Shown one piece after another: positions 1-7,092 of a stretch of 64,000 bases of DNA; within the stretch, counting starts at the first letter, position 1; every line of letters begins with the position of its first letter. The translations under genes were made by a program, and so were the position numbers. The stretch comes from JBGTGG01 sp964398945 (GTDB lineage: Bacteria; Bacteroidota; Bacteroidia; Cytophagales; Cyclobacteriaceae). The notes below the pieces were generated by a model. That model made no database searches, had not been told where the DNA came from, and worked only from the letters and a program-made list of their open reading frames with translations. Location: NCBI GenBank assembly GCA_964398945.1, contig CAYNOT010000023.1, positions 3,516 through 67,515 of the forward strand. Direction: 5' to 3'.

Positions 1-336
1 AAAGGCAGCTTGATTGATTTGCACCATGAGGAATTTTGGGTGCTGTACCTCAACCGCGCCAACCGGGTAATCCTCAAAAAGAAAATCAGTGAGGGGGGTG
101 TTTCAGGAACAGTGGCCGATCCCAAGATCATTTACAAATCGGCATTGGAAAATTTGGCAAGCGGCATCATCGTGGTGCATAACCACCCTTCCGGGAACCT
201 GACTGCAAGCCAACAGGATATTGCGTTAACAAAAAAACTGAAGGAAGGCGCAAAGGCGTTGGAAATTCAACTATTGGACCATTTGATAATTGCGGGCAAC
301 ACATATTTTAGCTTTGCCGATGAAGGAATGATTTAA
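1..336 (+). CDS. radC: RadC-like JAB/MPN domain protein, 3' part
   Basis: The frame is open from the first base, so the N-terminus lies outside the window; 111 codons are visible. They hold the JAB/MPN metalloprotease-like domain of the RadC family. The metal-binding signature H-x-H-x7-S-x2-D is present as HNHPSGN followed by SQQD, and the strand ending LLDHLIIAG matches the end of the domain. RadC was named for DNA repair, but its biochemical role is not settled; JAB-only versions are common near mobile DNA. The next gene starts with GTG on the base after the stop codon. The family call is safe; the full length and the presence of the N-terminal helix-hairpin-helix part cannot be judged here. 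Confidence 0.9.
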   Translation, partial: KGSLIDLHHEEFWVLYLNRANRVILKKKISEGGVSGTVADPKIIYKSALENLASGIIVVHNHPSGNLTASQQDIALTKKLKEGAKALEIQLLDHLIIAGNTYFSFADEGMI

Positions 337-720
337 GTGAAATTGAAGCTCAACCACATTAAAACCCCGACCTACTTTATTGCTTTTGTTTGGCTTGTTA
401 ATGGACTTTTCTGTAAAATTTTAAACCTGGTTCCCCGACACGCTAAAATTGTTGCTGTTATTCTTGGGGATAAAATCGCCCCGGTGGCCACGGTTGTTAT
501 TGGCATTCTCGAAATCCTAATGGCCCTCTGGGTTTTATCCCGAATCAAAAGCAAACTCTGCGCTGTCACACAAATCGCAATCATCATGACAATGAATGTA
601 ATTGAGTTCATCATGGCACCTGAATTGTTGCTCTATGGAAAATCAAATATTGCAATCGCGGTTTTGTTTTGTTTGTTTATTTACTATTACGAAATCTTTA
701 AAAACCGAAAGGCCACATAG
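337..720 (+). CDS. DoxX-like small membrane protein
   Basis: A 127-residue protein with four hydrophobic segments (roughly residues 14-30, 43-66, 75-95 and 100-118), arranged as in DoxX-like family proteins of Bacteroidota. The start is GTG, directly abutting the stop of the radC-like gene, and the stop is followed after two bases by the DUF2071 gene, so the four genes from here to 2601 look co-transcribed. DoxX-like proteins are poorly characterised integral membrane proteins; some are linked to redox or thiosulphate metabolism, but nothing in this sequence proves such a role. Neighbourhood with a DUF2071 protein and a methyltransferase is the best functional hint. Confidence 0.75.
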   Translation: MKLKLNHIKTPTYFIAFVWLVNGLFCKILNLVPRHAKIVAVILGDKIAPVATVVIGILEILMALWVLSRIKSKLCAVTQIAIIMTMNVIEFIMAPELLLYGKSNIAIAVLFCLFIYYYEIFKNRKAT

Positions 721-722
721 TA

Positions 723-1466
723 ATGTCATTTAGTTTAAGAAACCATCCCTTTCCGGTAGAAACCCATTTTAATTGCTCTTTGGTAATCACCTATGCAGTA
801 AAGAAAGAGGAATTGCAACCTAAAATACCAGCGTGCCTATCACTCGATACATATAATGATGAATGGGCCTTTATCGCACTGGCATTGGTAGACACAAAAG
901 CGTTGCGTCCAAAAGGCTTTCCCAGGTTTATGGGAAATGATTTCTTTTTGATTGGATACCGCGTATTTGTTCAATATGTAAACAATCAAGGAAAAAGGCT
1001 TCGAGGGCTTTATATTTTAAAATCAGAGACCAATAAAAACAAGATGGCTTATTGGGGCAATATCTTTACGCACTATCAGTACACAACCACTGATATTGAT
1101 TTTTTGGATACAGGAAAAGGGATCAAGGTCCATTCAAGCAAATCAAAACTAGATATCCATGTTGCACTAAGCAACGATGGACAACCGTTGCCAAATGGTT
1201 CGCCTTTTGAAGATTGGAAAACAGCGCGAAGATATGCCGGCCCCCTTCCTTTCACATTTACCTACAATCAACCCAACAAAGAAGTATTGATTATTGAGGG
1301 TGTCCGGGCAAACTGGAAACCAGTGCCTGTAAAAATCCTTCATTGCGAATCATCTTTCATTAAAGAATTAAACCTTAACACTGCCATATTAGCAAACGGG
1401 TTTGTCATCCGGGATGTGCCGTATTATTGGAAGAAAGGAAAGCAGGAAACATGGCTCAAAAAATGA
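723..1466 (+). CDS. DUF2071 (YqjF-like) protein
   Basis: A 247-residue soluble protein that resembles the DUF2071/YqjF family, which is structurally related to acetoacetate decarboxylase-like folds. Typical features visible are the N-terminal stretch on tolerating a narrow set of side chains around PxCLSLDTY, the central FFLIGYRVFV strand, and the C-terminal VIRDVPYYW. No catalytic residues can be assigned with confidence. It lies two bases after the DoxX-like gene, and the downstream methyltransferase start overlaps its stop codon as ATGA, which suggests translational coupling. Function unknown; possibly acts on a lipid or small ketone-like substrate, by fold analogy only. Confidence 0.75.
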   Translation: MSFSLRNHPFPVETHFNCSLVITYAVKKEELQPKIPACLSLDTYNDEWAFIALALVDTKALRPKGFPRFMGNDFFLIGYRVFVQYVNNQGKRLRGLYILKSETNKNKMAYWGNIFTHYQYTTTDIDFLDTGKGIKVHSSKSKLDIHVALSNDGQPLPNGSPFEDWKTARRYAGPLPFTFTYNQPNKEVLIIEGVRANWKPVPVKILHCESSFIKELNLNTAILANGFVIRDVPYYWKKGKQETWLKK

Positions 1467-2203
1467 AACGAAAACCATTTCAAGGCGTGGTTAACATCCT
1501 GGGTTTCAACCGGCATTTTTTCCTGACTGGGTTCTCCATTCTATTGGTACTGACCATTGGTGTTCCCTGCACTTCCGGAAGTATACGGACGCTTATTTTA
1601 ATCCTGATATTCCTTGGTTCCTGGAGTATGTCCATCCCAATAATTGTGTCGTATTACATCTATGACCTTTCAGGCTTTTATGAACTAAAGTGGCTTTCAA
1701 ATCTTAATGCAAAAGCCGGTGACCGTATCGCTTGCGTCAATGCGGGGTTTGATGAAACGGGTTCCTTAATCAGGGAAAAATTAAACACCAGCATTTTCAC
1801 ATTCGATTTTTATGAAATTGATAAGCACACGGAAGTTTCAATTAAGCGCGCCCGGGACAAATACCCACCGGATCAAAACGCGATTAGGTTAAGCGATTAT
1901 GGTTCACCACTTGCACATGCCCCGTTCGATTTCATTTTTGTGGTCTTTGCCGCGCATGAAATCCGGGATCAAACAGAGCGATCAGCATTCTTTTCGTGTC
2001 TCCGAAAAAGCATAGCCGATAATGGAAGGGTCGTTGTTATCGAGCACCTTCGTGACTTACCCAACTTGGTGGCTTACACCATTGGGGCTTTTCACTTCTA
2101 TTCTAAAAATAATTGGCGAAACGTTTTTTCTGCATCTGATCTGAAGATCGAGAATGAAATTAAGCATACTCCTTTTGTCTCACTTTTTCAATTAAAAAAG
2201 TAA
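1463..2203 (+). CDS. Membrane-anchored class I SAM methyltransferase
   Basis: About 246 residues from the ATG that overlaps the upstream stop (ATGA); an ATG at 1451 is an alternative. Two hydrophobic segments near the N-terminus (ILLVLTIGVP and ILILIFLGSWSMSIP regions) suggest membrane anchoring. A Rossmann-like methyltransferase core follows: a glycine-containing loop CVNAGFDETG, an acidic strand end (FYEID) that would contact the SAM ribose, and a late FVVFAAHEIRD / VVVIEHLRDLPN segment typical of these enzymes. The usual GxGxG is degenerate. It is coupled to DUF2071 upstream and overlaps the next gene by one base. Substrate is unknown; a lipid or membrane quinone would fit the anchor, but that is inference. 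Confidence 0.7.
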   Translation: MKRKPFQGVVNILGFNRHFFLTGFSILLVLTIGVPCTSGSIRTLILILIFLGSWSMSIPIIVSYYIYDLSGFYELKWLSNLNAKAGDRIACVNAGFDETGSLIREKLNTSIFTFDFYEIDKHTEVSIKRARDKYPPDQNAIRLSDYGSPLAHAPFDFIFVVFAAHEIRDQTERSAFFSCLRKSIADNGRVVVIEHLRDLPNLVAYTIGAFHFYSKNNWRNVFSASDLKIENEIKHTPFVSLFQLKK

Positions 2204-2601
2204 TGGAGGTCCACCTTAAAATAATCGGTTCCATTTTTATTCCATTGGGGCTGGTCCATATAGTTTTTCCCAAATATTTTAAGTGGAAGACCGAATTGGC
2301 AGGTTTGAGCCTTGTCAATCGACAGATGATGAAGGTCCACGCCTTTTTCATTGCGCTTGTTGTTTTGCTGATGGGGTTATTGTGTATTGTATCAGCAGGG
2401 GAAATTATTGAAACACCTTTGGGCAAAACCTTTTCAATTGGGATGGCCATTTTCTGGGGGGTTCGGGCTTTTTTTCAGTTTTTTGTTTATTCACCTAAAC
2501 TATGGAGGGGAAAAACTTTTGAAACAATTGTCCATGTGGTTTTTTCCATTGCTTGGATCTACATTACATCAATATTTATAATAATAGCGATGGATCAATA
2601 G
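2203..2601 (+). CDS. Hypothetical four-helix membrane protein
   Basis: A 132-residue protein with about four transmembrane segments (residues 5-22, 45-66, 78-96 and 110-128). Its ATG shares one base with the stop of the methyltransferase gene, so it is the last gene of the operon beginning at 337. I do not recognise the family; the layout resembles small DoxX/DUF4149-type membrane proteins. No catalytic motif is seen. An intergenic gap with a promoter-like box follows. Confidence 0.65.
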   Translation: MEVHLKIIGSIFIPLGLVHIVFPKYFKWKTELAGLSLVNRQMMKVHAFFIALVVLLMGLLCIVSAGEIIETPLGKTFSIGMAIFWGVRAFFQFFVYSPKLWRGKTFETIVHVVFSIAWIYITSIFIIIAMDQ

Positions 2602-2646
2602 TTTGAAGAGTTGGCTTGCTTTTTAAACCCCTTCCAAATAATTAAA

Positions 2647-2654
2647 TACTTTTG
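2647..2654 (+). promoter_or_regulatory. Promoter -7 box (TACTTTTG) before serine hydrolase
   Basis: TACTTTTG matches the Bacteroidota -7 consensus TAnnTTTG. Transcription would begin near 2661, which places it inside the longest possible reading frame and argues for a downstream start codon in the next gene. A TTG at the ideal -33 distance is not seen. Confidence 0.4.
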
Positions 2655-2681
2655 TGGGACATAATTTTCGTTCCGGTGAAT

Positions 2682-3944
2682 GTGAAGAAGCCTGCCACAA
2701 ATATAAATGTACCCATTACCGTCCTTTCGTTGGTGGTGCCCGTGCTATTGTGGGGGCTTTATGATTTAAAAAACACACCCGTTCAGGCCCCTTCAGCAGC
2801 GGAAGCAACAAAAAATGTTGAGATCGTCCCGGAACCCAATCCCTATTGGGAAAAAGTGCTGGCTGATTATTCAGCCTATATTATTGAAAGGATGGAGAAA
2901 ACCAATACACCGGGTGCGGCCATTGCCATTGTCCGGGATTCCACTATTTTATTTTTAAAAGGTTTTGGCGTAAAAGAAATCGGCACAACCGATTCGGTGG
3001 ACATCAATACAGTTTTCAGGATCGGATCGGTTTCAAAAAGTTTTGCCGCCATTCTCACGGGTGTTTTGAAAGATAAAAGTGAACTCGATTGGGATGATTA
3101 TGTAATCGATTACCTCCCCGGCTTCAAGCTTCAATCCGAAGAACAAACCAAACAACTTCAACTCAAGCATGTACTTTCGCACACCATCGGGTTGCCGTAC
3201 CACAGCTACACAAACCTCGTAGAGGAAGGAAAAAATTTAGGCGACATGCTTACTGAGCTTAGCAATATTAAACTCGTGGGTAAAGTGGGGGAAGTACATA
3301 GTTACCAAAATGTGGCCTACAGTCTGATTGGCGAAGTCATTGAGGCAAAGATGGGCAAGTCATATGAAGAGGTAATGCAAGAACAGGTTTTGATCCCGTT
3401 GGGCATGGTGAACACTACCTTAAACTACACTGCATTTGTAAACAACCACGACATTGCTTTGCCACATTCCTACTCTAAAAAAAGCTTGAAAGTGACCTCG
3501 ATTACCGATACCTATTACAACGTTGCCCCGGCTGGAGGGGTCAACACGAACATTAGCGACATAGCACAGTGGATGCGCGCTATCTTAGGCCATCGGGAGG
3601 ACATCATCTCAAAAGCCACACTACAGCAAATTTACAATCCCGTAATCCCTACTTCTACCCGCCATCGCTATTTTGGGGATTGGGGACGGTTAAAAAAAGC
3701 GTACTATGCAAAAGGTTTTCGTGTTTTGTATTATCCCAACGACACCTTGATTTATCATGGCGGGTATGTAAATGGCTACCGTAGTGAAGTCGCAATTGAT
3801 CCGCGTGATAATATCGCAATCTGTATTCTCTCGAACTCACCCAATACTTTAATTGACAAAAGTTCTGCTGCATTTTTTGACCGCTATTATGCGCAACGCG
3901 ATTCGATTTTGTTTTGGGAAAAGAAAAAACACTTCGCATTTTAA
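2682..3944 (+). CDS. Serine hydrolase, class C beta-lactamase family
   Basis: About 420 residues. I chose GTG at 2682 (protein begins KKPATN after the initiator) because the promoter-like box at 2647 overlaps the longer TTG start at 2652; GTG at 2676 is also possible. A single N-terminal hydrophobic segment suggests export or anchoring. Family motifs are in order: S-x-x-K as SVSK in the IGSVSKSF stretch (about residue 116 of this start), a Y-x-N-like YQN in HSYQNVAYSL, and an H-x-G as HGG near the C-terminus. Such proteins are peptidases, esterases or penicillin-binding-like enzymes in the periplasm. A second, unrelated-length member lies at 31727. Substrate unknown. Confidence 0.85.
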   Translation: MKKPATNINVPITVLSLVVPVLLWGLYDLKNTPVQAPSAAEATKNVEIVPEPNPYWEKVLADYSAYIIERMEKTNTPGAAIAIVRDSTILFLKGFGVKEIGTTDSVDINTVFRIGSVSKSFAAILTGVLKDKSELDWDDYVIDYLPGFKLQSEEQTKQLQLKHVLSHTIGLPYHSYTNLVEEGKNLGDMLTELSNIKLVGKVGEVHSYQNVAYSLIGEVIEAKMGKSYEEVMQEQVLIPLGMVNTTLNYTAFVNNHDIALPHSYSKKSLKVTSITDTYYNVAPAGGVNTNISDIAQWMRAILGHREDIISKATLQQIYNPVIPTSTRHRYFGDWGRLKKAYYAKGFRVLYYPNDTLIYHGGYVNGYRSEVAIDPRDNIAICILSNSPNTLIDKSSAAFFDRYYAQRDSILFWEKKKHFAF

Positions 3945-3947
3945 GGA

Positions 3948-4562
3948 ATGAAAAAAAATAAAATCCTGGTCATTGCCCTTCTTGCGGTCGTTGCTACCGT
4001 GCTTTACTATTCGCTTCAAGAAAGCACACCGACAGCATACATTGAAGTAATTGAAAAGGAGAGAAAGGAAAAAAACCATTTCATGCGCAACAATGGCGCT
4101 TCCCCCTTTGCCGATAGCAGTGCTTCCTTTACAGAACTGAAATTTTTTTCCATCGATGCAAAATACCGCGTCAACGCCAGCCTCACTCCGGTTGAAAATA
4201 AAAAAATGGTGGTGCTGCCTACAAGCGATGGAAAAGAACAACGCTACATGGAATACGCGTATGCATCTTTTTCACTGGATGGAAAAGATTGCAAGCTTTT
4301 GATTTTGGAAGTGATTGATATGGGCCCAAATCGGGGTGTGTTGTTCCTTGCTTTTGGTGACGGGACAAGTGCTGTGGAGTCGTACGGTGCAGGGCGCTAC
4401 CTCGACATTAAAAAAGTGCCGGGCAGCACCTCGATTACACTGGATTTTAATTTGGCCTATAATCCGTATTGTGCCTACAACGATAGTTATTCGTGCCCGT
4501 TGCCACCAAAAGAAAACCTGTTGCCCGTGGCGATCAAGGCTGGGGAGAAAATCTATCATTAA
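3948..4562 (+). CDS. DUF1684 domain protein, membrane-anchored
   Basis: 204 residues with an N-terminal hydrophobic segment (residues 5-22) and then the DUF1684 fold. The C-terminal signature is clear: GAGRYLDI, LDFNLAYNPYCAYND, SCPLPPKENLLPVAIKAGE. Members are often annotated only as DUF1684; function unknown. It starts four bases after the serine hydrolase and is probably co-transcribed with it. The gene ends just before the repeat copy at 4595, so the convergent minus-strand patch begins immediately after it. Confidence 0.85.
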   Translation: MKKNKILVIALLAVVATVLYYSLQESTPTAYIEVIEKERKEKNHFMRNNGASPFADSSASFTELKFFSIDAKYRVNASLTPVENKKMVVLPTSDGKEQRYMEYAYASFSLDGKDCKLLILEVIDMGPNRGVLFLAFGDGTSAVESYGAGRYLDIKKVPGSTSITLDFNLAYNPYCAYNDSYSCPLPPKENLLPVAIKAGEKIYH

Positions 4563-4594
4563 AGACTAAAAGATTGGCGTTACTTTACATTCGG

Positions 4595-4809
4595 CCCTTG
4601 CCCTTGTTGGTGTTCTTCACCAACAAGCACACTAAACGATAAGACGCACAAATGTAATGACTTACTGATTGTCCTTTATTTTACTTCTCGCCTGTTATTC
4701 TTCGTTCATCTCGTTTGCGGGTGAAAGAACACCCGCAAAGGCTGAGAGCGAGTAAGGTTGAGGTGGATTAATAAGTTGCAAACTTCTTTATTTATTAATA
4801 AAGCTTAAG
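4595..4809. repeat. Paired-hairpin repeat, copy 1
   Basis: First of three copies of a repeat that begins CCCTTGCCCTT. Hairpin A is CTTGTTGGTG / TTCTT / CACCAACAAG (4603-4627), hairpin B is TTTGCGGGTG / AAAGAA / CACCCGCAAA (4714-4739); the two loops are complementary in sequence. About 85 bp of conserved sequence lie between them. The tail beyond hairpin B (GAGTAAGG, GGATTAATAAGTTGCAAACTT) is shared with copy 2. This copy fills the gap between the DUF1684 gene and the pentapeptide gene and has no toxin-like frame attached. It resembles REP/REPIN-type elements, but no transposase of that class is in the window. Confidence 0.8.
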
Positions 4810-4872
4810 TCACACGCTTGCCATCACACAGACTTAACCTAGCAGTGGATAGACTTAAACCAATTCAGGGTT

Positions 4873-5745
4873 TTAACTAATTAGAGAATGTATAATTTCA
4901 TTACCAACTTTAACCCCAAACTCATCAAATATCTCATCAGAGTTTATTATATACCAGTGTTGCGAAAGTGCATGAACCATATGAGAATCAACATAGGTAG
5001 CAATTTCATGCTGTTCATCACTTGATAATAAATGAATTGAATCTTTTAATCTATTTAATCTAAATAACCATTTATCTAACAAATAATATTTTCCTAGCAA
5101 GGGTAATTCAATTGTAGCCAAATCACAATCATTACTAAAAGTAATTCCGTTAAGAGAAGCATCTCGAAAAGAAACATTCTTCATAACATTTTTTTTAGGA
5201 GTCCCAAATTCTACTATATCGGACTTGAATCTATATCCTCCACGAAACCAAACGTCTTCCAGTTTCCCTTTAAACACGCATCTTTCAAATGAAGATCCAT
5301 TAAAATCTATATCCTTTAAATTGCAGCTAATAAATTCACAGTCATAAAATTCCGCCCTAATGAATATACTTTTCTTAAAATTACAATTAATGAAAGTACA
5401 TCTTAAGTATTTTGATCCGTTGTACCCTAATCCTGCCTTTTGAAATTTACAGTTACTAAAATATATATCCTTATAGCTATTTCCATTATCTGTTGAGTCC
5501 GTAAAATCAGCGAAATAGAAATGACATTGGGAAATTTCCGTATTTTCTATCAAACAAGAAACGAAGGATGCATAAGAAAAATCTAATTTATCAAGAATAG
5601 CGTCTCTAACAATAACAAAATCGAAGTCAATTCCCCTTAAATCAAGTAAACCGCTTTCTAATACTTCAAAAAGAGAAATACGTTTTCTTAAGAATTGACC
5701 GCCTTTAAAATTTCCCCATCGTTTTTTTAAAAATTTTGACATCAT
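4873..5745 (-). CDS. Pentapeptide-repeat protein, probable immunity protein
   Basis: About 290 residues starting at ATG 5745 (ATG 5742 and TTG 5751 are alternatives). The centre is a right-handed pentapeptide helix: repeats such as LDFSYASF, SFVSCLIEN, CHFYFADF, CTFINCNF, CEFISCNLKD, FNGSSFERCVF follow the A(D/N)LxX pattern at five-residue spacing. The C-terminal third is non-repetitive and acidic. It follows the toxin-tip-like frame at 5754 within a few bases on the same strand, the usual order of toxin then immunity gene in polymorphic toxin loci. The immunity role is inferred from position and size. Base composition is AT-richer than the flanking core genes, a sign of transfer. Confidence 0.75.
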   Translation of the reverse strand: MMSKFLKKRWGNFKGGQFLRKRISLFEVLESGLLDLRGIDFDFVIVRDAILDKLDFSYASFVSCLIENTEISQCHFYFADFTDSTDNGNSYKDIYFSNCKFQKAGLGYNGSKYLRCTFINCNFKKSIFIRAEFYDCEFISCNLKDIDFNGSSFERCVFKGKLEDVWFRGGYRFKSDIVEFGTPKKNVMKNVSFRDASLNGITFSNDCDLATIELPLLGKYYLLDKWLFRLNRLKDSIHLLSSDEQHEIATYVDSHMVHALSQHWYIINSDEIFDEFGVKVGNEIIHSLIS

Positions 5746-5753
5746 AATCAAAA

Positions 5754-5969
5754 CTACTTATTTTCAGTATTTAATTGAGTGCCTCCTTCTCCATATTTTT
5801 TTACATGAGCATCCCATTGCTTAAGCGTTGTCATATCCCACCATGCATTGGTATTTGGATCAACGAAATCAGGACCATTTGTGTATTTACTTTTTAAATG
5901 CTTCAAAGATGGATCATTTTTTACTAATTCTCCCTTGCCCTTATTGGTGTTCTTCACCAACAAGCACAC
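5754..5969 (-). CDS. Orphan C-terminal toxin-tip-like fragment
   Basis: 71 codons from a GTG inside repeat copy 2. The first 13 residues (CLLVKNTNKGKG after the initiator) are encoded by the repeat and are the same as in the frame at 6501. The rest is a short domain with GPDFVDP, AWWDMTT and WDAHVKKYG, resembling the C-terminal ends of polymorphic (Rhs/contact-type) toxins with nuclease domains. No secretion or delivery part is attached, so it is either a displaced tip kept as a recombination reserve or a remnant. Whether it is translated from this GTG is unknown. The immunity-like pentapeptide gene follows directly. Confidence 0.5.
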   Translation of the reverse strand: MCLLVKNTNKGKGELVKNDPSLKHLKSKYTNGPDFVDPNTNAWWDMTTLKQWDAHVKKYGEGGTQLNTENK

Positions 5970-6210
5970 TAAATGATAAGACGCGCAAATGTAATGACTT
6001 TACTGATTGTCCTTTATTTTACTTCTCGTCTGTTATTCTTCGTTCATCTCGTTTGCGGGTGAAGAACACCCGCAAGACTGAAATATAACTTTTCCGAGGT
6101 TCTGAGATTGAATTTTTATGGGCTTTTATAAGCCATTGGGTTCCCGCAAAGCGCGAGTAAGGCTGAGGGGGATTAATAAGTTGCAAACTTCCTTTTATTG
6201 ATAAGTTAAG
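5932..6210. repeat. Paired-hairpin repeat, copy 2 (with insertion)
   Basis: Second copy. Hairpin A (5940-5964) has one mismatch relative to copy 1; hairpin B is TTGCGGGTG / AAGAA / CACCCGCAA (6053-6075). The core between hairpins is nearly identical to copies 1 and 3. After hairpin B there is about 75 bp not found in copy 1, then the shared tail resumes with GCGAGTAAGG and GGATTAATAAGTTGCAAACTT. The left end stops exactly where the toxin-tip domain at 5754 becomes unique. The stretch up to 6274 holds nothing else that I can see. Confidence 0.8.
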
Positions 6211-6274
6211 GCAAACTCCTTCCTATTCAATTCCAAGACCTAATGCGCATAACACCAATTGGCATAGGGAGTAA

Positions 6275-6499
6275 TTAGGAAAAAAAAATTGCCCATATCC
6301 AAATCCCTATTAATGATATAATTACAAATATTGAAAATATTGTCATGGAGAGCCCTTTTTTCTCAAGCCATTCTCGATATTTTCTATTTTCTTCCTCGTC
6401 TTCAAATGTAAAAAAACCCATTGCTCTCATTAGTTGCCTCAAATAAAAAAAAAGCACGATTAAAATAACTACCGAAAAGAAAATATCATGCGACTCCAT
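6275..6499 (-). CDS. Small two-helix membrane protein, possible immunity protein
   Basis: 74 residues with a hydrophobic N-terminal segment (residues 6-20), a charged middle (FEDEEENRKYREWLEKK) and a C-terminal hydrophobic segment (residues 52-72). It starts one base after the small frame at 6501 on the same strand, repeating the toxin-tip/partner pairing seen at 5754/4873. No family recognised. An inner-membrane immunity role is an inference from position only. Confidence 0.5.
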   Translation of the reverse strand: MESHDIFFSVVILIVLFFYLRQLMRAMGFFTFEDEEENRKYREWLEKKGLSMTIFSIFVIISLIGIWIWAIFFS

Positions 6500-6500
6500 A

Positions 6501-6740
6501 TTATTCCTTGTCTGATTCTAAAGTATTCAAAGTTCCATTAGTATTGTTAATGATTTCAAGAATTAATGTATTTAATTCCAAACCTGTTATTGTATCGCCT
6601 CCTTTCAATTTAATAAAAGCTTTAATACTTGAGGCAGTGTTTACTCCAATATTAGTCATATCGTATAGAAGCGCACCATTCTTACCACCAATATCAACTA
6701 CCCCCTTGCCCTTGTTGGTGTTCTTCACCAACAAGCACAC
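6501..6740 (-). CDS. Second orphan toxin-tip-like fragment
   Basis: 79 codons beginning at a GTG in repeat copy 3 with the same repeat-encoded leader (CLLVKNTNKGKG) as the frame at 5754, followed by an unrelated sequence (VVDIGGKNGALLYDM and onwards). The sharp switch from identical to unrelated sequence at the repeat edge is the pattern expected when toxin tips are swapped behind a common element. The domain is not one I recognise. Its partner gene starts one base downstream of its stop. Expression is unproven. Confidence 0.45.
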   Translation of the reverse strand: MCLLVKNTNKGKGVVDIGGKNGALLYDMTNIGVNTASSIKAFIKLKGGDTITGLELNTLILEIINNTNGTLNTLESDKE

Positions 6741-6857
6741 TAAACGATAAGACGCACAAATGTAATGACTTTACTGATTGTCCTTTTAATTTTACTTCTC
6801 GCCTGTTATTCTTCGTTCATCTCGTTTGCGGGTGAAGAACACCTGCAAAGGCTGAGG
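6703..6857. repeat. Paired-hairpin repeat, copy 3
   Basis: Third copy: hairpin A CTTGTTGGTG / TTCTT / CACCAACAAG (6711-6735) and hairpin B TTTGCGGGTG / AAGAA / CACCTGCAAA (6825-6849, one T instead of C in the right arm). The copy ends at GGCTGAGG; the tail present in copies 1 and 2 is missing. It lies between the tRNA-Lys terminator and the 6501 frame. Confidence 0.8.
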
Positions 6858-6901
6858 AACCTATTTGGGACTGCATTTTTCATGTTCGATCCCGTGACCC
6901 T

Positions 6902-6939
6902 AAAAACAAAAATGGCCAAGGAAATATCTCCTTGGCCAT
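6902..6939 (-). terminator. Intrinsic terminator of tRNA-Lys
   Basis: Perfect 10-bp stem ATGGCCAAGG (6912-6921) with CCTTGGCCAT (6930-6939) and an 8-nt loop; read on the minus strand it is followed by a T-run (TTTTTGTTTTTA). It lies 7 bases beyond the 3' end of the tRNA on that strand. Confidence 0.85.
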
Positions 6940-6945
6940 CTAAAG

Positions 6946-7018
6946 TGATCCCGCTGGGGCTCGAACCCAGGACCCTAACATTAAAAGTGTTATGCTCTAC
7001 CAGCTGAGCTACGGAATC
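6946..7018 (-). tRNA. tRNA-Lys (anticodon UUU)
   Basis: On the minus strand a 73-nt cloverleaf begins GATTCCG and ends CGGGATC plus discriminator A; the acceptor stem pairs over seven positions with one G-T. The D-arm (GCTCAGCTGGTAGAGC), the anticodon loop CTTTTAA with anticodon TTT, and the T-arm with GGTTCGAGCC are all present. CCA is not encoded. A promoter (7063-7092) lies upstream and a strong terminator directly downstream. Its 3' end faces the accessory patch 4595-6857, a common situation for tRNA-linked islands, but no att repeat or integrase was found. Confidence 0.97.
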
Positions 7019-7062
7019 GTTTATCTTTGCCTCTTTTACGGGGTTTTCCGTAATTGAGGTCG

Positions 7063-7092
7063 CAAAGGTAACACGATCTAAAAAATATGCAA
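7063..7092 (-). promoter_or_regulatory. Promoter of tRNA-Lys
   Basis: On the minus strand a TTG (complement of 7090-7092) is followed after 19 bp by TACCTTTG (complement of 7063-7070), matching the Bacteroidota -33 TTG and -7 TAnnTTTG boxes at their usual spacing. The tRNA starts 45 bases downstream. The -33 element overlaps the first codons of the divergent gene at 7087. Confidence 0.7.

Noticed and set aside
2652..2681. Upstream TTG start of the serine hydrolase
   Set aside because: It lies in a promoter -7 box; a start at 2676 or 2682 is more plausible.
4595..6857. Integron cassette array reading of the toxin modules
   Set aside because: The repeats have no RYYYAAC/GTTRRRY boxes, and no integrase is present; hairpins are of a different kind.
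6879..6897. Partial tRNA 3' copy (GATCCCG...GACCCTAA) as attachment site
   Set aside because: Only two short words match tRNA-Lys and the T-arm is missing; too little for an att claim.
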